A stretch of DNA of 24,275 bases from Chitinophagaceae bacterium (lineage in GTDB: Bacteria; Bacteroidota; Bacteroidia; Chitinophagales; Chitinophagaceae): contig JANYEU010000392.1 in assembly GCA_025362915.1 (NCBI GenBank), positions 1-24,275 of the forward strand, in the 5' to 3' direction. The notes below the pieces were generated by a model. That model saw only the letters and a list, made by a program, of their open reading frames with translations. It had not been told where the DNA came from and did no database searches. Both the position numbers and the translations under genes were made by a program. Of this stretch, positions 15,512-22,484 are shown one piece after another (position 1 is the first letter of the stretch; each line of letters begins with the position of its first letter).

Positions 15512-15554
15512 AATCTAAAATTATAAACCCTTTTAAAAACTGCAAAAAGGAGGG

Positions 15555-15562
15555 CAAAGATA
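15555..15562 (-). promoter_or_regulatory. putative -7 box for korB
   Basis: On the minus strand 15562-15555 reads TATCTTTG, a perfect TAnnTTTG match, 43 bases before the korB ATG. The -33 element is not evident. It suggests korB is transcribed separately from the thioredoxin gene. Confidence 0.42.
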
Positions 15563-15649
15563 GCAAACGCTAATGTAATGTGGCAGCTTTTATGGATTTG
15601 TGGTGTTTCGGTAAAGGATATTATTAAAACTTTCACATAGGTATCGGCT

Positions 15650-15967
15650 CTAATCCTTGTATTGCTCCAACAGTTTCCTCAATTGCACTGCTGGTATTAC
15701 ACCACTTTGTCGCCATAGCACCTTGCCATTTTTAAAGATGATAAAAGTAGGTACACCCTGAATCTGGTATTGTGCGGCCACCGCAGGATTTTTATCTACA
15801 TCTACCTTAATTATGGTAGCAGCTTCACCCACCATCTGTTTTACTTCCTTTAAAATGGGAGCCATTGTTTTACAAGGGCCACACCAAGTGGCAAAAAAAT
15901 CTACCAATACAGGCTTGCCGCTATTAATTGTGTCTGTGAAAGACTTATTTACGCCATCTGTTTCCAT
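15650..15967 (-). CDS. trxA: thioredoxin (105 aa)
   Basis: A small dithiol oxidoreductase that keeps cytoplasmic protein disulfides reduced. The active site is WCGPCK (Trp28, Cys29, Cys32) in the usual VDFFATWCGPCKTMAP context, with the conserved cis-proline Pro73 in GVPTFIIF and the KVDVDKNP strand. There is no signal peptide, and the length is that of classical thioredoxin 1. It lies 51 bases downstream of the PAS histidine kinase and 138 bases upstream of korB, all on the minus strand. Read-through from the kinase is plausible. Whether this is the main thioredoxin of the cell or one of several cannot be told. Confidence 0.94.
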   Translation of the reverse strand: METDGVNKSFTDTINSGKPVLVDFFATWCGPCKTMAPILKEVKQMVGEAATIIKVDVDKNPAVAAQYQIQGVPTFIIFKNGKVLWRQSGVIPAVQLRKLLEQYKD

Positions 15968-16018
15968 TATACCAAGTTTAATTTAGTTAAAATTAATTCC
16001 TATAACTTTCAAAATGCC

Positions 16019-17938
16019 TTAACCTACATAGGGAAGTCTAACTTTCATTTCTGTTCCCTTTCCTTCTTTACTGATGCAAGATATACTGCCTTTGTGCATA
16101 TCAACCAAGTTTTTTACAATACTGAGTCCTAGTCCCGTTCCATCAATCTTAGAAACATTTTCGGCACGAAAAAACGTGGTAAACAACTTTTCCCTACTAC
16201 GCTCTGGTATGCCCATGCCAAAATCTTTTACAATAATAACCATTTCTGTTTTTAGATAACTGATAGTAACCTCGGGCAATTTTTTTCCTGAAGAATACTT
16301 AAAGGCATTAGATAAAAGATTAAGAAAAACAATCTCCAACAGCTTGGCATCTCCCAATATTGGTTTTGGGGAACCCGTAACAGCTAAAGAAGATATTTCT
16401 TGCACATTTTGTTTTAGCGACACCCTTTTGAAAACCCTTTTTATCAGTTCCGCCATATCTATCGGCGCAGTGTTATAACGTAATCGCCCGGTTTCACTTT
16501 CTTCCAATAGTAAAACCTCTTCTATCAAAGAAATCATTTCTTCAGATTCATCTTCGATACTTGTAATGTCTTTTATCAGTATTGGATCCTGTAAATTCTT
16601 CTTATCATCAATATTCATTTTCATCAGCTCACACAAGCCTTTAATAATGGCCAACGGCGTTTTAAACTCATGCGATACAAACTGTAGAAAGCTCGATTTT
16701 ATGCTGTTCAGCCGCTTCTCTTCTTCTAGGGCCTTGGTCATTTTTTCTTCTTCCATTTTGCGTACATCAGCCACCTGTGCAGAGGTTACCGCCCATACTG
16801 TATCGGTGTCTTTGTCATAAATTATTTTTGCCGTAAGCTCCAACCAAGTATAGCTGCCATCTTTTTTCCGGTATCTAAATATAACCGTATCAGAAGGTTT
16901 CACGGTTTTATCGATATGAGATTGCCGATATTTACGCACCTTCTCTACATCATCTGGATGATAAAACTTAAATGGGTCCTTTCCTATCAAATCTTCCGGA
17001 TCATAGCCTGCAATTTCTTTTACGGAAGGGGAAACGTATCTAATGGTAACTGTTTTGCTTTCAATCAAAAAAACAAGGTCTCGGATGTTGTTGGATAATA
17101 GCTGATAATAAAGCTGAATCCTTTTTTGTTCTGTAATGTTTCTCGAGATGCCGTTAAACCCAATAATTTCTTTTGTATCAGAGTAAATGGGAGTGCTTAT
17201 AGTATTCAACCATAAAATTTCACCACTTTTAATGATTAACCTCACATCAACACAGTAAGATAATATCTCGCCCTTCAATACACGTTCTCTTGCTTCCAAA
17301 ACCTTTTTCTTATCTGCAGGATGAAAGAATATTTTACCAGCTTTTCCAATGGTTTCCTCCGCACTAAACCCCGTAAGTTGTGTCCATGCGTTATTTACAT
17401 ACGTAATAATCCCCCCGGCATCTAAATTGTAAAATAAATCTGACGTGTGAGACAACAAGTCTTGATATCGTTTTTCGCTGTCGCTTAGCCTCTTTATATG
17501 TTCCCTTTCCTTCGTAACATCAACGGCATATATACATACCTTATCAATATCATTCTGGATATTATACATTGGATGTACTTCAAACAGTACAATTAGTTTT
17601 TCCTTATTTTGGGTGTAAATGATGTTTTCGTAATGGGTTATCTTGCCTTCTTTTGCATCTTCAATTGCTTTTTTCAATTTGGTTCTATCCGTTTCGCTCC
17701 CTGCAGCCAAGTCTGTCAGTATTTTCCCCCTAACCTGTGCCAAAGGAAGCCCAACCATTATTTCGGCGCGTTTATTAAACCAAATAACCTCCCTATCAAA
17801 TCCGATGATACTTACCGCCCTGTTTGCATTGGCTAAAACCTGCTCAAAGCTATGTTTAAGTTCCAAAGCTTCCTTATACTCAGTTATTTGTTTTTTACAA
17901 TTGTCTAGCTCTTCTTGCAACAACATTTCACTTTTCAT
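16019..17938 (-). CDS. cytoplasmic PAS-domain sensor histidine kinase (639 aa)
   Basis: A soluble two-component sensor kinase. There are no transmembrane segments. After a short N-terminal coiled coil come three PAS domains, at about 32-142, 156-271 (TSDLFYNLDAGGIITYVNNA, with a PAC-like LKGEILSYCVDVRL) and 279-393 (VRYVSPSVKEIAGYDPEDLI and YHPDDVEKVR). A helical linker leads to the HisKA domain with the phospho-accepting His423 in FVSHEFKTPLAIIKG. The ATPase domain follows: N-box LNLLSNAFKYS (Asn544), G1 VKDFGMGIP, F-box FTTFFRA, G2 GTGLGLSIVKN. I start at ATG 17938; an earlier TTG (17950) is in frame but less likely. It diverges from the REC-DHp gene across about 120 bases, which suggests the two signal together. 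The PAS ligand is unknown. Confidence 0.94.
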   Translation of the reverse strand: MKSEMLLQEELDNCKKQITEYKEALELKHSFEQVLANANRAVSIIGFDREVIWFNKRAEIMVGLPLAQVRGKILTDLAAGSETDRTKLKKAIEDAKEGKITHYENIIYTQNKEKLIVLFEVHPMYNIQNDIDKVCIYAVDVTKEREHIKRLSDSEKRYQDLLSHTSDLFYNLDAGGIITYVNNAWTQLTGFSAEETIGKAGKIFFHPADKKKVLEARERVLKGEILSYCVDVRLIIKSGEILWLNTISTPIYSDTKEIIGFNGISRNITEQKRIQLYYQLLSNNIRDLVFLIESKTVTIRYVSPSVKEIAGYDPEDLIGKDPFKFYHPDDVEKVRKYRQSHIDKTVKPSDTVIFRYRKKDGSYTWLELTAKIIYDKDTDTVWAVTSAQVADVRKMEEEKMTKALEEEKRLNSIKSSFLQFVSHEFKTPLAIIKGLCELMKMNIDDKKNLQDPILIKDITSIEDESEEMISLIEEVLLLEESETGRLRYNTAPIDMAELIKRVFKRVSLKQNVQEISSLAVTGSPKPILGDAKLLEIVFLNLLSNAFKYSSGKKLPEVTISYLKTEMVIIVKDFGMGIPERSREKLFTTFFRAENVSKIDGTGLGLSIVKNLVDMHKGSISCISKEGKGTEMKVRLPYVG

Positions 17939-18057
17939 ATCTTGTATCAAAGTTCTTTAATTCAATTATATTGGCTAAATGTATAAGAAATAAAAAATTA
18001 ATTCAATAAATATAGTGCTATTCTATATATTTATGCAATACATTCAACCACACTAGC

Positions 18058-18714
18058 ATGAATAAGCAAGTTATTTTACTAGTAGAAGACCAGATAAAAA
18101 TGGCCAACATCCTTACACGCATTCTTCAGATAGATGGATATGTAGTGCTGCATGCCTCCAATGGTGTAGAAGCACTAGGATTGATAAAGCTAAGTAAACC
18201 CAATATTGTTTTGTGCGATGTAAATATGCCCGAAATGGATGGCTATCTTTTCTTGAAATCATTTAAGGAGTCTATTACAGACAAAACTGTTCCTTTTTTA
18301 TTTTTAACTGCTAATGCCAGCTATACAAATGTGAGGGAGGGTATGAATTTGGGTGCAGACGACTATTTGTGCAAACCAATCAACCGAAAAGAGCTGCTGG
18401 CAGCCATAACTGCGCGGCTAAATAAAAAAACAGCCCTACAACGGGATATAGAAAAGCTTACGGAAAAATATGCAGATGAAATTGCCCAAAGAGATAGCTG
18501 TCTGGAAGAAATAAGCTGGAATGTTTCTCATGTATTACGTGCGCCCATTGCAAACATGATGGCTATTGTAAATTTGATGGATACCAACAATATGAATGAG
18601 AAAAACGGCCAACTATTGGGGCTGTTAAAACCCCTGCCCTTTAAATTAGATGTCGCCATCCGAGAAAATGTTTTGCGGATAAACAGTATTACAACCAAAA
18701 AAACCGATGCCTGA
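18058..18714 (+). CDS. receiver domain fused to a HisKA-like dimerisation domain, no ATPase domain (218 aa)
   Basis: Residues 1-121 are a complete CheY-like receiver: acidic pocket Glu10/Asp11, phospho-acceptor Asp54 in CDVNMPEMDG, Thr84 and Lys106. A coiled-coil linker (about 122-150, TALQRDIEKLTEKYADEIAQ) leads to EISWNVSHVLRAPIANMMAI, which resembles the H-box of Bacteroidota PAS kinases (SHxLRxPxANxxG) with a candidate phospho-His158. About 55 further residues complete a helical hairpin, and then the frame stops, so the catalytic ATPase domain is missing. It could be a phosphotransfer protein, a dimerising response regulator or an incomplete hybrid kinase. The divergent kinase gene next door is the obvious partner. 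No DNA-binding output domain is present. The frame is clean, with no sign of a frameshift at the 3' end. Confidence 0.9.
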   Translation: MNKQVILLVEDQIKMANILTRILQIDGYVVLHASNGVEALGLIKLSKPNIVLCDVNMPEMDGYLFLKSFKESITDKTVPFLFLTANASYTNVREGMNLGADDYLCKPINRKELLAAITARLNKKTALQRDIEKLTEKYADEIAQRDSCLEEISWNVSHVLRAPIANMMAIVNLMDTNNMNEKNGQLLGLLKPLPFKLDVAIRENVLRINSITTKKTDA

Positions 18715-18769
18715 CAACTCCACCAAGATTGTTTAAAAAGCCGCTTCCCCTTCAGCATTTCTCCCATTT

Positions 18770-20389
18770 TTACTCAACCACCACCTCCATCCGTTGCGAT
18801 TGTTTATTTAGGTAATCCAAGTATAACAAATACCGCCCATGCTCAAATTTTAGCTTTACGGCAAACTCATATTCAAACTTTCCGGTAATCTCATTTTCGT
18901 TGTATGTCTTTATTGTTCCGTTATTGCCATTTGCAACCGATGTGCCACCCATCATAACAAATAAATCGTCTTTTATGATGGGATGATTGGTTACTATTTT
19001 AAAGTTCACTATAATTGATTCATTACTGGCAACATAAAACCGGGCACTATCCCTAAGGTAGTTTACATCGCTAATGGGGGCTTGCCATTGTAGTAGTGTA
19101 CAAAAATTACCACCCTTTTTTTCCAATGCGTCAACCGCTTCTTGTTTATAATTGTAGTAAGGCTGGTACCAGGAAGTACCTAGCTTTACGGCACTATCAT
19201 AATTGGCAATTGCCTCCTTATACTGGTTGTTTAAAAAATAGACATAACCCCGCTGGTTATAAGCATCCGATAATGTTTCTTCATCATTCTTTTCTATTGC
19301 TTTTGAAGTGTATGCAATGGCCGAGTCGTTATTTCCTAGTAAAATATTCAGCTTACCCATGTCCAAATATCCAAAGGAATAGGAAGAATCTATTTTAATT
19401 GCCTTGTTGTAATCAGCCGCTGCTTGTTGATATTGTTTTAAGCGGTAATAAAGAAACCCCCTCCATAAATAACCATTGGAAATGGTAGAATCCATAGCAA
19501 TGGCTTCATTAAAATAATTAATGGCAGTATCGTACTGCATGGTGTTAAAGGCAATCCTCCCTTTATTTATTGGCGCAAAATAGTCTGGCAATGGCAATAC
19601 TTTCTCCATAGTCAGGTAATATAGGGCTTGTTTATACCTGCCACCATCTACCAAAAGCCCTCCCTTATAGGTATAGGCATCACCAAAGTGGCGCATATCC
19701 TTTAGGAATGAGGTGTCTTTTAAAAACTTAGTTTTATTAACCTTAAGGTAAGTCTCAAATCTGTGTATTGTATGTGCAGGATACGACAATTGCCAAGGGT
19801 CATCATTTATACATTTATCTACCGCTTTCATGGCAAGGTCGTACCTATCTAACTTGGAGTAGATATTTGCCTTATTAAGCAACACAAACCGATGGTAATA
19901 ATACCCTGTTTTTAGGCAACTATCATAATCCTTCAAGGCAGCATCATAGTGTTTCAGTTTATCTTCTGTTACTCCCCTATTATTATAGGAACAAGCTTTT
20001 AGATAGTTATTTCTTATGTTGAAATCATTATCTGCCATTGCCGAGTCGTATTTTTTCAGCATACCTAATGCGTAGCTTCTATTAAACCTACTAAAATTAT
20101 CTTTTGGATTGATGGCTATTACCGTATCATATTCTTTTATTGCAGTATCATATTTCTCCATCATTAGGTACGAACTCCCCAATATTTGATAGGCATAAAA
20201 GTTTTTTGGGTCATACGTTACCGCTTTCCTGCCAATTTTCAATGTACCGGCATAATCGTGTTTGTTGTATTTGGCAGAAGCTTCTTTCATATATCCTTTC
20301 GATACAGAATCTAATTTCGATGAGGTACAACGGCTAAATAGTACCGTACATACAAGCAATAGGGCTATAAAGGTTTTATGGGTGCGCAT
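18770..20389 (-). CDS. exported tetratricopeptide-repeat protein, possible lipoprotein (539 aa)
   Basis: A TPR scaffold protein probably exported to the periplasm or outer membrane. The N-terminus KTFIALLLVCTVLFSRCTSS has a hydrophobic core ending in Cys21. The residue before it is Arg, unlike the normal small residue of a lipobox, so lipid attachment is doubtful. About 11 TPR-like units span roughly 30-420, seen in repeats of the type YDTAIKEYDTVIAINPKD, YDAALKDYDSCL, YQQAAADYNKAIKIDSS and YKEAIANYDSAVKLG. The last about 110 residues look like a beta domain (SIIVNFKIVTNHPI, KFEYEFAVKLKFEHGRYLLY) of unknown fold. Such proteins mediate protein-protein contacts; the partner is unknown. It converges with the REC-DHp gene. 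The ATG at 20389 begins the signal region directly. Confidence 0.85.
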   Translation of the reverse strand: MRTHKTFIALLLVCTVLFSRCTSSKLDSVSKGYMKEASAKYNKHDYAGTLKIGRKAVTYDPKNFYAYQILGSSYLMMEKYDTAIKEYDTVIAINPKDNFSRFNRSYALGMLKKYDSAMADNDFNIRNNYLKACSYNNRGVTEDKLKHYDAALKDYDSCLKTGYYYHRFVLLNKANIYSKLDRYDLAMKAVDKCINDDPWQLSYPAHTIHRFETYLKVNKTKFLKDTSFLKDMRHFGDAYTYKGGLLVDGGRYKQALYYLTMEKVLPLPDYFAPINKGRIAFNTMQYDTAINYFNEAIAMDSTISNGYLWRGFLYYRLKQYQQAAADYNKAIKIDSSYSFGYLDMGKLNILLGNNDSAIAYTSKAIEKNDEETLSDAYNQRGYVYFLNNQYKEAIANYDSAVKLGTSWYQPYYNYKQEAVDALEKKGGNFCTLLQWQAPISDVNYLRDSARFYVASNESIIVNFKIVTNHPIIKDDLFVMMGGTSVANGNNGTIKTYNENEITGKFEYEFAVKLKFEHGRYLLYLDYLNKQSQRMEVVVE

Positions 20390-20499
20390 GGTATTTTGAA
20401 ATGATTAGGGGTGAAAATAACAAAGGGTTTTTATTTTGCGGAAAAGATTTCTGTTTTACCATTCTCCATCATCTTCCCGACATTGCAAATGTTCCATCA

Positions 20500-20625
20500 G
20501 GCGAGCCTGAAATAAATTGGAATGACGGGTGGGATGATTTGGCAACTTTTTTAGAAGTTACCAAATCTATAGGATAGAGGCTCGCTACATGTAGATTTAC
20601 CAACTTCTGAAAAGTTGGCAAATCA
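20500..20625. repeat. nested palindromic element with GATTTGGCAACTT-type hairpins
   Basis: Two hairpins lie side by side: GATTTGGCAACTT (20536-20548) with AAGTTACCAAATC (20555-20567), and GATTTACCAACTT (20594-20606) with AAGTTGGCAAATC (20612-20624). Each has one mismatch. Outside the first, GCGAGCCT (20501-20508) and AGGCTCGC (20578-20585) are perfect partners. The arrangement resembles a repetitive extragenic palindrome family. The frame at 20469-20687 across it is not believed. Confidence 0.7.
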
Positions 20626-20848
20626 GAGACGTATAAAACCACGTAATTGTAACAGTAGGAGAAATCTAACCAAGGTATGTGTGGCAATTAATTAATATTA
20701 CATACCCGAATACGATAATTAGATTACTTTGTACAATTACATAAATATAATTATAAGGAAGTAAAAATCGAAAATTAACCTGTTAGCCTGAGCCTGTGGA
20801 AAGCAGAATAAAGGGTAGTTGTAGAAAACAAAAAGCATAGCCCGCTTG

Positions 20849-20912
20849 CCCTTCGACGAGCTCAGGGTGACAATCATCCTTATTTTCGAGGTGTATTAAA
20901 ATAAGGATGATT
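20849..20912. repeat. CCTTCGACGAGCTCAGGGTGAC word plus 15-bp hairpin
   Basis: 20849-20871 carries a CTTCGACGAGCTCAGGG word that I recall from extragenic repeats in many bacteria (not verified here). Directly next to it, AATCATCCTTATTTT (20872-20886) and AAAATAAGGATGATT (20898-20912) are perfect inverted repeats around an 11-base loop. It may be one composite extragenic element. The surrounding 20626-20848 and 20913-20955 hold no supported gene. Confidence 0.6.
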
Positions 20913-20955
20913 CCTTGTATTTATTTCCCCCAATCCACATCAATAAACCCACAGG

Positions 20956-21183
20956 CTGCCTTTTCTTTCGCGAGGCAGTTAATTCAGTTGAAAAAGGACT
21001 TATGTTTTGTGGGAGGAAGCATTTTCAGTTGAAGAAACCCGTTATTTTCCTGCAAGGCAGCTAATTCAGTTGAAAAAGGACTTGTGGTTTGTGGGAGGAA
21101 GCTTTTTCAGTTGGAGAAACCCGTTATTTTCCTGCAAGGCAGTTAATTCAGTTGAAAAAGCCTGTTATTCTCGCGCGAGGCAG
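20956..21183. repeat. tandem array, 82-bp unit made of two about 41-bp halves
   Basis: Unit 1 is 20973-21054 and unit 2 is 21055-21136; they differ at five of 82 positions. A half unit (21137-21177) and the start word AGGCAG (21178-21183) follow. The AGGCAG starts lie at 20973, 21055, 21137 and 21178, so spacing is 82, 82 and 41. Each unit contains two TTCAGTTG words. CTGCCT (20956-20961) is the inverted partner of the first AGGCAG. There are no unique spacers, so it is not a CRISPR array. The frame 21007-21201 is an artefact of the array. The 21186-21349 stretch must hold the promoter of the next gene; only a weak box (TTCCTTTG, 21284-21291) is seen. Confidence 0.88.
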
Positions 21184-21349
21184 TTTGTTGGTTTTAGATG
21201 ACTTCTATTGTAGTCGAACGTTGGAATAAAATTTCTTTTACGTCTAAATGAAAATTATAATATTTATCTGGCAACTAATACACTTCCTTTGTAAAAAGAT
21301 TGCTGAACAAACAGTAATTTTTTAATTTACACAAATAAAAAATACGATT

Positions 21350-22309
21350 ATGGCAGCTGCTTGGTCACGTTCGGAAGATTTTTTCAACATCATTACAGAC
21401 GGCAGCTACAGCCACGCAAGAGAAATATTCACCTCCTTTGATAATAAACTGTTTGCGGGCATTGCAGACCCAGATGTGGATGAACTTTATACACTTAACC
21501 ACCCTTTTTTTCTAGATTTTGAAGAAGCATTCCTTGGTTGGGACGGACTGAAAACAAGTAACATCGGTATTACACAGGGGGTAGTGGAATGTGTGGATGA
21601 ACTTGCTGGCATCAAGATTCAGGAATGGGATACGGCCATCCAGCAGCATTACATACAATCATCGGCGCATTACAAGGTATTATTGCCAAAAAGAAGAAAA
21701 ACATTTCAAACAGGTACCATTATAGGACGGGTGAATGCCATCAATAGCCTTATAACAGCCATTGGAACAGACCCGCTGTTGGCTACCGTAAAGGCATCGG
21801 TAATAGCCTTTTTGGTTTTGCTGACCGCCGCCCGGACCAAACAGACCAACCAGTCTAATGCGATAGATGCGGCTTTGTTGGCAATGGAAAACGCAAGGAT
21901 AAACCAAGGCAGCTATATGCTGTATGTATATGCATCCTTGCTAAAGATTCATTATTTGAACCCTACTGATATTGATATTTTCTTTCCGGTAGATTTATTG
22001 ACTAAAAAACCACAGATTACGTTTGTGCGCAAGCTAACAAACATGCTTGTAAAGTACCTTTTTAGACGCAAACTGGATATTTTAAAACAGGTGATAAAAA
22101 CCATTAACGGCAGCGATAATATAGTACGTATTTATTTTACCAATGGCATAACCACCACATTGCAGCCTGGCGATCCCTTTATTGAGATGCAACCGCGCAG
22201 TGCTGGCAGTTATGATCCTGCATTAATGAATTATGCCGACGACCGACGCCATTGTTATGTGCAGAACATGGCTGCTGGCGAGGCCAATATTTCAGTAAGT
22301 ATATATTAG
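21350..22309 (+). CDS. hypothetical protein (319 aa)
   Basis: I do not recognise this protein. It starts MAAAWSRSEDFFNIITDGSY, without a signal peptide. Residues about 25-110 look alpha-helical with many aromatics and acids. About 122-200 are helical, including a hydrophobic stretch (TVKASVIAFLVLLTAARTKQ, near 146-165) that could be a buried helix or a weak membrane segment. A basic segment (KLTNMLVKYLFRRKLDILKQ, about 228-247) follows, and the tail (about 255-319) looks like beta strands (DNIVRIYFTNGITTTL). The helical-then-beta layout resembles the 199-873 protein, though I see no convincing sequence identity. A tandem array lies about 165 bases upstream, a hairpin follows the stop, and another unrecognised gene is next on the same strand. 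Coding status is strongly supported by length and composition. Confidence 0.75.
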   Translation: MAAAWSRSEDFFNIITDGSYSHAREIFTSFDNKLFAGIADPDVDELYTLNHPFFLDFEEAFLGWDGLKTSNIGITQGVVECVDELAGIKIQEWDTAIQQHYIQSSAHYKVLLPKRRKTFQTGTIIGRVNAINSLITAIGTDPLLATVKASVIAFLVLLTAARTKQTNQSNAIDAALLAMENARINQGSYMLYVYASLLKIHYLNPTDIDIFFPVDLLTKKPQITFVRKLTNMLVKYLFRRKLDILKQVIKTINGSDNIVRIYFTNGITTTLQPGDPFIEMQPRSAGSYDPALMNYADDRRHCYVQNMAAGEANISVSIY

Positions 22310-22345
22310 GAAAAGAATAGGGAATAATCTTTGCCAATAAGAAAG

Positions 22346-22446
22346 GTTTACCACAAGGCACACAAAAATTTGTAGAAAAGGACACAAGGCTAATTATAAA
22401 TCCTTGTGTCCTTTGTGCATATTTCCCTAGTGGACTTAGTGGTAAA
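22346..22446. repeat. nested CCACAAGG/GGACACAAGG hairpin between the two hypothetical genes
   Basis: AAAGGACACAAGG (22377-22389) pairs perfectly with CCTTGTGTCCTTT (22402-22414) around a 12-base AT loop. The outer words TTTACCAC (22346-22353) and GTGGTAAA (22439-22446) are also perfect partners. It may terminate the upstream gene and shares words with the ACCACAAAG repeat at 6293-6310. Confidence 0.65.
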
Positions 22447-22484
22447 AAAGACCATTTATTCATCTATAATAAAATAGAATTAGC

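Noticed and set aside
20469..20687. Minus-strand frame of 72 codons
   Set aside because: It spans the nested hairpins and shows no protein-like composition or start signal.
20956..21183. Possible CRISPR array
   Set aside because: The units are contiguous without unique spacers, and no cas genes are in the window.
21007..21201. Plus-strand frame of 64 codons across the 82-bp array
   Set aside because: It lies entirely within tandem repeats and the unit length is not a multiple of three, so a real protein is unlikely.
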